Made by a program: the position numbers and the translations under genes. Of a stretch of 44,363 nt of DNA, positions 1-6,657 are shown piece after piece (within the stretch, counting starts at the first letter, position 1; each line of letters begins with the position of its first letter). The stretch is from an uncultured Collinsella sp. Lineage in GTDB: Bacteria; Actinomycetota; Coriobacteriia; Coriobacteriales; Coriobacteriaceae. Where the stretch lies: positions 1 to 44,363 of the forward strand of contig CALKBO010000065.1 in assembly GCA_937989875.1 (NCBI GenBank). Direction: 5' to 3'. The notes beneath the pieces were generated by a model. The model was not told where the DNA came from and ran no database searches. It saw nothing but the letters and a program-made list of their open reading frames with translations.

Positions 1-8
1 CAGGCTGC

Positions 9-482
9 TCAATTTCCGATGCTCTTTTTGCTCAAATCCTCTTGACGAAACACAACCGTTTGGATGGGCGGCGTTACCGATATGCCGGCTCTGCGTATTG
101 CTCCGGCCGGCTCAATCTGGTGCCGCTGAATATGTGCGCCCGGACGAGCCGACGGCTTGGTGGCACTGCAGACATGCACGACATTCAGGTGTCGCCACGA
201 GACCTCGAGCCCCAGCAGACAGGCGGCCGAAAACGAGCAGAACGTCCAATCGGGGTGGATGATCGCAAGGGCACGGAGGATTTCGCAATGGCGTTGCGCT
301 CGGTTGAGTTCATCCCAGCGCGTTTTTCGCGCAAACAACCCCGGCATGGGCGAGACAACCGTGCCGCCGGTGCGCCGAAGGAGCGCTTTTCGGATCGCCG
401 TGCTCGGGGGAATCAGACAGCGCCCCTCTTGTTCGGCTTGAGTGAGCAGTTGGTCGATGAGCTGGTCATTGCAATGGGTCAT
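9..482 (-). CDS. AbiEi/DUF559-type protein, N-terminal part, probably truncated
   Basis: A 157-residue ORF starts at ATG 482 with a good ribosome binding site (AAAGGAGG, 9 bases upstream). Its layout resembles the N-terminal half of coriobacterial proteins annotated as AbiEi-like antitoxins or DUF559 proteins: a helical start, a GLFARK-like beta turn, the segment IHPDWTFCSFSAACLLGLEV, and then VTPPIQTVVF. As I recall, such relatives run to about 300 residues and continue after this point into a nuclease-like domain. Here the frame stops within about 14 residues, in a lysine-rich stretch unlike the family. It therefore looks truncated or frameshifted close to the window edge. The family assignment is by pattern memory only. 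No partner toxin is visible. Confidence 0.5.
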   Translation of the reverse strand: MTHCNDQLIDQLLTQAEQEGRCLIPPSTAIRKALLRRTGGTVVSPMPGLFARKTRWDELNRAQRHCEILRALAIIHPDWTFCSFSAACLLGLEVSWRHLNVVHVCSATKPSARPGAHIQRHQIEPAGAIRRAGISVTPPIQTVVFRQEDLSKKSIGN

Positions 483-568
483 GAGCTACCGCCTCCTTTT
501 GGGTAGCAAAAACGTATCAGCTGGAACTTGCCGCTCAGCTGACCAAAAGCTGACCAAAATCTAACCAT

Positions 569-589
569 GCAGGTAGATGACCTGCTTTT
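569..589 (+). terminator. Small hairpin followed by TTTT, weak terminator candidate
   Basis: GCAGGT (569-574) pairs with ACCTGC (580-585) around a 5-base loop and is followed by TTTTG. The stem has only 6 bp and no plus-strand gene ends just before it, so its role is uncertain. Confidence 0.25.
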
Positions 590-803
590 GGCGACATATT
601 TCTTGTTTGAATCGGTGGGCGGTAATCGGTGACCGTGAACGGTAGCTGGATATGAAGTCTTGGTAAGTTTCGGGACGTGTACTTTTTGAAAAAGAGCATT
701 CTATCTGCTGTTTTGTGTCTCTGGATCGCATGTTTGAAGGTCTGTGATAAGGGCGACGGATTGTCGTCTTGTATCTGTGGAAACAGTGATCCGGAATTGA
801 CGT

Positions 804-1014
804 TCGGAATGGGACGCGCTTTCCGGAACGCCCCTCAACCGGAAACTGCGTCCCAGATTTCGGCCTCGGAGTGGGATGCCGTTTCCGGATCGGGCCTCAA
901 GCGGAAACTGCGTCCCGGAATCGAGCCTCGGGGTGGGACACGCTTTCCGGATGGGATGCTTGGCGGAAACTACGGCCCAGTTTTTGGCTCCAGAACGGGA
1001 TGCATTTTCCGGAA
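804..1014. repeat. Array of REP-like hairpin repeats, about 62-bp period
   Basis: The motif CGGAAACTGCGTCCC occurs at 840-854 and 902-916, with a variant at 963-977, so spacings are 62 and 61 bases. Between these lie near-complementary blocks of the type GGGACGCGCTTTCCGG (811-826, 873-888, 935-950, 995-1010). Each block can fold with the following motif. The best hairpin pairs 811-826 with 839-854 around a 12-base loop. The fourth block has no right arm. The layout resembles REP/BIME arrays, with no coding signal. Confidence 0.7.
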
Positions 1015-1065
1015 CGGTCCACGTGCGGTGGTGTACCGCCCCTTTCGTGTGCGCCGCTTGTCGAA

Positions 1066-1121
1066 TTACGTTATAGCTAGCTATATTATAGGAAGGTATA
1101 ATATAGCTAGCTATAACGTAA
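1066..1121. promoter_or_regulatory. Perfect 25-bp-arm inverted repeat upstream of the ATPase gene
   Basis: Positions 1066-1090 are the exact reverse complement of 1097-1121, separated by the 6-base loop GGAAGG. Each arm contains TATAGCTAGCTATA, itself a palindrome, so the site offers nested symmetric binding sites. The arms are AT-rich in otherwise GC-rich DNA and contain TATAAT-like sequence. The repeat ends 14 bases before the ATPase start and abuts its ribosome binding site (AAGGAAGG, 1121-1128). It could be an operator, or an RNA hairpin acting on translation of the ATPase. Confidence 0.75.
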
Positions 1122-1135
1122 AGGAAGGATGGTCT

Positions 1136-2527
1136 ATGTTTGTCGGAAGAACAGCGGAAATGTCCGAGCTCAATCGACTGTATGGCACGGACTCCTTTGA
1201 GATGCCTGTGATTTACGGCCGCCGTCGTGTGGGTAAAACGCGCCTTATCACAGAGTTCATCCAAGGCAAGAAGGCTATTTACTTTCAAGCTCGTCGTACC
1301 AATGCGGAGGCAAACCTGCACGGCTTTAGCCAGGCGATACTTGCAGGCTCGGTTGGTGCTGCAGGCGTGTCGTTTCGTAGTTTTGGCGAGGCGTTCGATG
1401 CATTGGTCACCATGGCTCGAACGGAGCGTTTGATTGTCGTGATTGACGAGTATCCCTATCTCGCCCAATCGAATCCCGAGATCAGCTCGTTGCTGCAAGA
1501 CAAGATCGACCACTTATACAAAGAGACCAGGCTAATGCTGATCCTATGCGGCTCGTCTCTTTCGTTTATGGAGGAACAGGTGTTGGGCTACGAGAGCCCA
1601 CTATACGGTAGGCGTACGGCCCAGTTTAAGATCATGCCGCTCGATTTTACGACGACCCTCGGGTTGTGGCAGAGCATGGGTCGCGAAGACGCTGCAGTTT
1701 GCTATGGCATGACGGGTGGCATTCCTGCATATATCGAGAAAGTCGATCCTGCCGCACCGCTCAAGGACAACATCAAACGTCTTTTTCTTACTCCTACGGG
1801 CTATCTCTTTGAGGAGCCGAGTAACCTGCTATTGCAGGAGTGCCGCAATCCCGAGCAATATGATGCGATCGTGCAAGCAATTGCCCAGGGGCGCTCGAAG
1901 ATCTCGGAGATTGCGAGCTCTACGGGAATCCCTGCGAGCAACGTAAAGAGCTATGTGGATAAGCTGGCGTCGCTTGGGATTGTCGAGCGCGAGCTGCCCC
2001 TAAACGAGACGAGCAATAAGCGAGCCGTGTATCTGCTGAGCGATCAGATGTTTAGGTTCTGGTACAAGTTTGTTCCGCAGAACATCGGGCTGATTCAAAA
2101 CGATATGGCCGAGATGGCGTATGAGCGCATTGAGCCGCACGTATCGGATTACATGGGTACGGTCTTTGAGCTTATATGCAGACAATACGTGTACGAACTC
2201 GCGCGGGCGGGCCAGCTTGATGTGGTTCCGGCAAGCGTTGGGCGCTGGTGGGGGACGGATAATCGCACGCATACGCAGGAAGAAATCGACTTGATTGTTG
2301 ACGATGGCGAGGGCACTGCGCTGTTTGCGGAATGCAAATGGCGCAATGAACCGGTGGGCGAAGACGTGCTGCAAAAGCTCGTGCATCGAAGCGAGCTCTT
2401 TAGGCGGCAGCACAAAAGCTATGCGATCTTCTCGAAGCGAGGCTTTACGCAAGGATGTCAGGATGCTGCGGCGAGCAGGGGAGATACCAAGCTGATTTCG
2501 TTTGCCGAGATGTGCGAGCGGAGATAA
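1136..2527 (+). CDS. AAA+ ATPase with C-terminal nuclease-like domain (archaeal-ATPase/DUF234 type)
   Basis: A 463-residue protein. The start chosen is ATG 1136, behind AAGGAAGG, rather than the longer open frame from 677. The P-loop is YGRRRVGKT (residues 27-35) and the Walker B is VVIDEYP (101-107). A helical winged-helix-like middle follows (SKISEIASSTGIPASNVKSY). The C-terminal part holds EEIDLIV...AECKW, with D385, E399 and K401 arranged as in PD-(D/E)xK nucleases, as is known for the DUF234 domain. These ATPases are widespread in bacteria and archaea, and their cellular role is not established. The gene stands alone between repeats and directly behind a large inverted repeat, which suggests a mobile or self-regulated cassette. 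The family call is firm and the function is not. Confidence 0.85.
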   Translation: MFVGRTAEMSELNRLYGTDSFEMPVIYGRRRVGKTRLITEFIQGKKAIYFQARRTNAEANLHGFSQAILAGSVGAAGVSFRSFGEAFDALVTMARTERLIVVIDEYPYLAQSNPEISSLLQDKIDHLYKETRLMLILCGSSLSFMEEQVLGYESPLYGRRTAQFKIMPLDFTTTLGLWQSMGREDAAVCYGMTGGIPAYIEKVDPAAPLKDNIKRLFLTPTGYLFEEPSNLLLQECRNPEQYDAIVQAIAQGRSKISEIASSTGIPASNVKSYVDKLASLGIVERELPLNETSNKRAVYLLSDQMFRFWYKFVPQNIGLIQNDMAEMAYERIEPHVSDYMGTVFELICRQYVYELARAGQLDVVPASVGRWWGTDNRTHTQEEIDLIVDDGEGTALFAECKWRNEPVGEDVLQKLVHRSELFRRQHKSYAIFSKRGFTQGCQDAAASRGDTKLISFAEMCERR

Positions 2528-2550
2528 CCAAGCGCGCTCTGATTTGATGC

Positions 2551-2567
2551 TCGGAATGGGTCGCGCT
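2551..2567. repeat. Second copy of a 17-bp repeat also found at 804-820
   Basis: TCGGAATGGGTCGCGCT here matches TCGGAATGGGACGCGCT at 804-820 in 16 of 17 bases and in the same orientation. The two copies flank the first ATPase gene together with its inverted repeat. Confidence 0.5.
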
Positions 2568-2578
2568 AAGGATGCCAA

Positions 2579-2693
2579 GCGTAAAACCTTCAATGAAAAT
2601 GGCGTAAAAACTACATCTGTCATGGCGTAAAAACTACATTGAAAGTAGCGTAAAATCAGCATTGAGAATGGCGTAATTTCGCATATCGCATGA
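2579..2693. repeat. Five direct iterons, exact 23-bp period, upstream of the DUF4143 ATPase
   Basis: GCGTAA occurs at 2579, 2602, 2625, 2648 and 2671, exactly 23 bases apart each time. The second and third units share GCGTAAAAACTACAT, and the units generally end in a variant of CATTGAAAATG. The last unit is the most diverged. There are no unique spacers, so this is an iteron array and not CRISPR. It ends about 20 bases before the ATPase start codon, where a promoter or operator is expected. Confidence 0.8.
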
Positions 2694-2712
2694 TAGAGAG
2701 GGACGGCCGTCT

Positions 2713-4008
2713 ATGGATGCACCAAAGAGATTGACCCAAAAGGGATATAGGCCCCGGCTCATAGAGGAGCGCCTCGACACCCTTATGCGGGCGTTTGGCT
2801 GTGTGGAGATCAACGGCCCCAAATGGTGCGGCAAGACCTGGACGGCGCTCTCTCGCTCGGCGAGCGTCTCCAGGCTCGATGAGCCTGCGCAGCGTGCGGC
2901 GGCAGAGGTCGACCCAAGCCTGGCGCTCATCGGCGATGCGCCACACCTGGTCGATGAATGGCAGGAGGTGCCCGAGGTTTGGGATGCCGCCCGGCGTTTC
3001 GTGGACGCGAGCGGCAACGAACGGGGGACACTTTTGCTCACGGGCTCGACCGCGCTCAAAAGCGAGGAGCGCAGCCATGTTCGTCATTCCGGCACGGGTA
3101 GGATCGCCCGTCTGTCAATGCGCCCCATGGCCCTGTGTGAGTCGGGCGACGGCGAGCCGCTCGTGTCACTGGCAAGCCTCTTTAAGGGCAAGGATTTTGC
3201 CCCTCAGCGTCGCGAGAGCACGGTGGATGACGTCGCCCGCTGGTGCTGCAGGGGCGGTTGGCCTGCAAATCTTGGGCTTTCGGAAGATCTTGCGCGAGAG
3301 ACGGCAAGCCAGTACGTGCACTCGGTGCTCGACGTCAACGTGCTGGACGAGGGCATGTCGTCCGAGCTTGCACACGGCCTTTTGCGAGCTCTTGCCATGA
3401 ACGAGAGCCAGGCTGTCACGTACAAGACGCTCGTAAAGGATGCCTCGTACGGTGAGGCGGGCCCCGACGAGAGGACCATCGCTGCGTACTTGGACCTCTT
3501 CAACAGGCTCAAGCTGACCGAGGACCTCTGCGGATGGGAGCCGCCCATGCGCTCGAAGGCCCGCGTTCGCGTGCGCCCCAAGCGCTACTTCTGTGACCCG
3601 TCACTTGCGGCGGCGTTGCTGGGGGCTACCCCTGAGCGGCTGCTTGGCGATATGCAAACGCTGGGGATGCTCTTTGAGAATCTCGTCCTGCGCGACGTGC
3701 GCGTGTTCCTTTCCACCTACGGCGGTGTCGACAACAGTGTCCATTATTTCCGAGATGAGAAGGGCCTTGAGGTCGATCTGATCGTTGAGCACGACGGGCG
3801 CTGGGGAGCCATCGAGGTCAAGCTGAGTGATGCGAAAGCAGACGATGGAGCGAGAAATCTCAAGGCGCTGGAGAGGAAAGTGCTCTCCAATCCTGCCGCC
3901 CAGAATGCCACGCCGGCGTTTTTGGCGGTCGTGGTTGGAAAGGGGAGCATTGCCTACACACGCGACGACGGCGTGGCGGTGATTCCCATGGCGGCACTTG
4001 GGGCGTAG
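2713..4008 (+). CDS. P-loop ATPase with DUF4143 domain (COG1373 type)
   Basis: A 431-residue protein from ATG 2713, with a purine-rich site (AGAGAGGGA) about 11 bases upstream. The P-loop is GPKWCGKT (residues 35-42). LVDEWQEVPEVWD at about residues 79-91 is the Walker B-like acidic motif, and LLTGSTA follows as sensor 1. The C-terminal DUF4143 region carries GLEVDLIVE and AIEVKLSD, placing D355, E368 and K370 as a degenerate PD-(D/E)xK nuclease core. This family is common, often horizontally transferred, and functionally undefined. It is unrelated at the sequence level to the ATPase at 1136 but shares its ATPase-plus-nuclease-like design. It lies directly behind the 23-bp iteron array, and no partner gene is adjacent. 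Confidence 0.85.
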   Translation: MDAPKRLTQKGYRPRLIEERLDTLMRAFGCVEINGPKWCGKTWTALSRSASVSRLDEPAQRAAAEVDPSLALIGDAPHLVDEWQEVPEVWDAARRFVDASGNERGTLLLTGSTALKSEERSHVRHSGTGRIARLSMRPMALCESGDGEPLVSLASLFKGKDFAPQRRESTVDDVARWCCRGGWPANLGLSEDLARETASQYVHSVLDVNVLDEGMSSELAHGLLRALAMNESQAVTYKTLVKDASYGEAGPDERTIAAYLDLFNRLKLTEDLCGWEPPMRSKARVRVRPKRYFCDPSLAAALLGATPERLLGDMQTLGMLFENLVLRDVRVFLSTYGGVDNSVHYFRDEKGLEVDLIVEHDGRWGAIEVKLSDAKADDGARNLKALERKVLSNPAAQNATPAFLAVVVGKGSIAYTRDDGVAVIPMAALGA

Positions 4009-4463
4009 TGGTTTTGCGGGCGTGCCGTGCTTCCTTTACCGAAAATCCATTTGGTAAACCAGATGCTCGCGGATAGAATAAAGTTGACGGCAGCCCAAGG
4101 GTGATAGCTGGGCAGCGCCGTTGCTTGGTCAAGAGGTCAGTGCCTTAATGGCAGCGACTTGTTATGCTTCGAATGCTGCTTGAGTGCCTCGGAAAGTTCG
4201 ATAAGCGCCGTGAAGAGCGAGACCAAAGCAACCAAGAGCTCTACGAGCTCTGATGGGTCCGGGATGACCGCTGATTCAAGTCACCGGGCCTAAATCTTTT
4301 TCATGCATTTGAATAGAGCGGGCGATTCTCTTGGGGCCGTCTGCATGGCGTGCGCCCGGCGCATGGCATTGCGCCGGGCTTTCATGTCCGCACGAGCGCC
4401 TATCCTTACGGCAATGTAGTCGCTTATGTAACAAGCGGCATTTGACGGAGAAAGGCCCTAACC
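4009..4463. other. 455-base intergenic stretch, possible gene remnant on the minus strand
   Basis: No convincing gene is present. On the minus strand, 4276 to 4142 reads as an uninterrupted helical peptide containing PDPSELVELLVALVSLF and ending LPLRH, but it lacks ATG, GTG or TTG at its head and follows an in-frame stop. It could be a decayed small membrane-active protein or chance. A perfect hairpin follows at 4354-4379. Confidence 0.4.
4354..4383 (+). terminator. Perfect 10-bp hairpin with a short T run
   Basis: GCCCGGCGCA (4354-4363) pairs perfectly with TGCGCCGGGC (4370-4379) around a 6-base loop, followed by TTTC. The T run is short, so it is a moderate terminator candidate between the ATPase and the exonuclease gene. 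Confidence 0.5.
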
Positions 4464-5198
4464 GTGTCAGCTGAAAAGACGCCGTGCATCTCGGCTATCG
4501 ATACGACGAACTTTGCGCGCCAGATCGTGCTGGACTTTGAGTTTGCGCCGGTGCCAAAGCAGCGCCAGCGCCGTGGACTGCGCAACGAGATTATCGAGGT
4601 CGGCGCCGTCAAGCTCGATTACCACGGCAACGTTATGGGCGAGTTCTCGCAGTTTGTGCAGACGGAATTTACCGAAGGTGTTGCGTCTCCCGTCCGCGAG
4701 CTTACGGGGATATCAGCCGTGGACACCGCGATGGCCGATCCGCTCTATGTGGTGATTAAAAGGCTCAGCGATTGGATTGGTCGCTACTCCGCCCAGGTGG
4801 TTTGCTGGAGCGGGGCGGACCGGCGACAGCTTTTGACCGAGTGCCAGGCAAAGCACATCGATCTTTCCGTATTTCCTACGGTCTGGGCCGACCTGCAGGC
4901 TTTTTACACTTCGATCATGGACGTGGGCAGCCACGGGTGCGTCTCTTTGAGTGATGCGGCGACGTGGTTTGGCATCGAGTTCGACGAGCCGACGGGTCAC
5001 GCCCACAGCGCCCTTGCCGATGCGCGCGTGACCGCCAAGCTGCTCAAGCAGGTGATGGACGGGGACTACCGCGTGAGCCCGCGCGCCCAGGAAGTCCGCC
5101 AGCGGTGGGGGATGGGCGAGCGAGCTCAGACGCGCCTTTCTAGCAAGTGCCCCGAGCTGGGCGACCTGCTGCTGAAGCTGAAGGCGGCGGGAAGGTAG
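4464..5198 (+). CDS. DEDDh-family 3'-5' exonuclease
   Basis: A 244-residue protein from GTG 4464 behind GGAGAAAGG. It has the DnaQ-like RNase H fold signature: LDFEF (first acidic pair, about residues 23-27), RNEIIEVGAVKLD, a central acidic motif around WADLQAFY, and HAHSALADARVTAKLL near 182-197, which supplies the catalytic histidine and final aspartate of the DEDDh type. It resembles the KapD and stand-alone exonuclease group rather than the full polymerase III epsilon subunit, since the C-terminus is only a short basic tail. The substrate is unknown: family members trim single-stranded DNA or RNA. It is a single gene, with the next gene convergent. Confidence 0.85.
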   Translation: MSAEKTPCISAIDTTNFARQIVLDFEFAPVPKQRQRRGLRNEIIEVGAVKLDYHGNVMGEFSQFVQTEFTEGVASPVRELTGISAVDTAMADPLYVVIKRLSDWIGRYSAQVVCWSGADRRQLLTECQAKHIDLSVFPTVWADLQAFYTSIMDVGSHGCVSLSDAATWFGIEFDEPTGHAHSALADARVTAKLLKQVMDGDYRVSPRAQEVRQRWGMGERAQTRLSSKCPELGDLLLKLKAAGR

Positions 5199-5239
5199 GG
5201 GCGTTAGCTGTCTGCATGGCGCGTGCCTGTCGCGTATCG

Positions 5240-6475
5240 TTACTCTTCCTGCTGCTTGGCAGGCAAGATGTAGACGTTCTCGGCGTCCACGGCGATCTGC
5301 GCGGGGCGGTTGTAGAGGGTGTCGATCTCCTTTACGCTCTGCTTGAACGGCGTGACGTCGGGCGTCTTTGCCTGATGGAGCTTTTCGAGGAGTTTCTCGG
5401 ATTGCTTGTCGTTGAACTTTCCGATGCTCTCTCCTGTGCCTTCGAGCGCCTCGTCGATGAGTGTATGGTCGCCCACGGGGGTCTTTGCGATGGCGTGACC
5501 GAGCAATTTGCCCGCGGACGCGATACCGCCCAGCAGTGCCGCATCGACGGTGTCGACAGCCCCCGCTTCGAGTGCGTTGTAGCAGTCGGTGTAGAGCTCG
5601 CGGTACGCGATCGAATCAGCCTCGATCTTCGCAGTGGCGTCCGCGAGCTTTGCGGGCTCGAAGTTCTGGGCGAGCATGGGTTCGAGGAACAGCGAGAACG
5701 CGTGGATGTAGGTGGCGAGCTGGCAGTCTTTGAGGTAGTCGAGCACCTTGTCGAGGCGTCTGCCCAAGCCGTCTCGCACCTCGATGAACCCTTTCTTTTT
5801 CAGATCTGCCTGTGCCTGCGAGCGGAAGAGTTCCATGTCCTGCGCGGACGACTGCTTGATGTCGAGCACCTTCATATGGGCGTTTGCCATGTAGGTGGCG
5901 TTGCCGTAGTTGAGTCCGTAACCGTTGAGGATGTCTGCGAGCGTCTTGAGGCTGCCACGCATGTTGGCCTTGTCGCGCTGACGCATGTACTCGAACATTT
6001 CGTCGACGGACTCCTGGATGGAGTCGAGCTTTTGGTTTATCTGCGCGATTGCGGCTGCCATGAATAGCGATGTTGGATCGTAAGGCACCTGCGTGACGCT
6101 CGTGGCGATGTCGCCCTCGACTACGTGGAAGCGCACCTGCCCAAGGCCCTTGGCGGCGTCGCGGTAGCCCCCTGTGAGACCGCTGCCGTCCTTGAACGAG
6201 TTGAGTTTCGACGGATCGAGCGGGTTACCATATTTGTCAGTCGCCTGGAGCAGCGTGGGCACGCTCACCGTGTTGGTGACGGTGCGAAACATCGAGGGGA
6301 GCGAGGCGAACGCCACGCCGAGTTGGGGAATTCGCTCGAGCGGTAGCTTGATGGCGCCGGAGACGTCCACCCGCTTCTGAGTGAGCGCGAGGTGGATTTT
6401 GGTCGATGCGAGCTGTTTTGCCACGAGCTCCTCTCGGCCGTCGTTCGCCGAGGGTTTGGTCTCGTTGTCTGCCAT
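5240..6475 (-). CDS. Conserved-looking helical protein of unknown function
   Basis: I do not recognise this 411-residue protein. The start MADNETKPS at 6475 is preferred over the upstream ATG at 6511 because AAGGAG lies 7 bases before it. Sequence features are a polar, charged N-terminus, a long mostly alpha-helical middle with coiled-coil-like stretches (IAQINQKLDSIQESVDEMFEYMRQ), and one mildly hydrophobic segment near residues 317-335 (AALLGGIASAGKLLGHAIA). There is no signal peptide and no clear transmembrane helix. Codon use matches its neighbours. It faces the exonuclease gene tail to tail with a 41-base gap. A cytoplasmic structural or stress role is possible but is only a guess. Confidence 0.7.
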   Translation of the reverse strand: MADNETKPSANDGREELVAKQLASTKIHLALTQKRVDVSGAIKLPLERIPQLGVAFASLPSMFRTVTNTVSVPTLLQATDKYGNPLDPSKLNSFKDGSGLTGGYRDAAKGLGQVRFHVVEGDIATSVTQVPYDPTSLFMAAAIAQINQKLDSIQESVDEMFEYMRQRDKANMRGSLKTLADILNGYGLNYGNATYMANAHMKVLDIKQSSAQDMELFRSQAQADLKKKGFIEVRDGLGRRLDKVLDYLKDCQLATYIHAFSLFLEPMLAQNFEPAKLADATAKIEADSIAYRELYTDCYNALEAGAVDTVDAALLGGIASAGKLLGHAIAKTPVGDHTLIDEALEGTGESIGKFNDKQSEKLLEKLHQAKTPDVTPFKQSVKEIDTLYNRPAQIAVDAENVYILPAKQQEE

Positions 6476-6657
6476 AGCGCGCTCCTTGCTTACGTTGATA
6501 GTCGTGGGCATTATCTCATCGCCTGGTGGCTTGCTAGAGCGAGGTAGAGGCCGAGCGTCTGACGAAACTCGTTAACTGATTGCATTTCAGCGGATTGGGT
6601 TGATTATAAGAGAAGGACGGCTATCCATCTGCCCTTCCCAGTTGAGTTCGCTTTGAG

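Larger units (their letters stand above)
483..1135. other. 653-base non-coding stretch with tandem, hairpin and palindromic repeats
   Basis: An open frame runs in from 677, but its N-terminal 153 codons cross hairpin repeats and have no ribosome binding site, so I treat the stretch as non-coding. It contains an exact tandem 11-mer (GCTGACCAAAA at 538-548 and 549-559), a small hairpin with TTTT (569-589), an array of imperfect hairpins (811-1014) and a long perfect inverted repeat (1066-1121). Base composition drops sharply to AT-rich only in the last of these. Confidence 0.6.

Noticed and set aside
677..1135. N-terminal extension of the ATPase frame at 1136 giving a 616-residue protein
   Set aside because: It crosses hairpin repeats and a perfect palindrome, has no ribosome binding site at 677, and the first 153 residues look random. 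ATG 1136 has a strong site.
2579..2693. CRISPR array
   Set aside because: The repeats are contiguous 23-bp iterons with no unique spacers and no cas genes are near.
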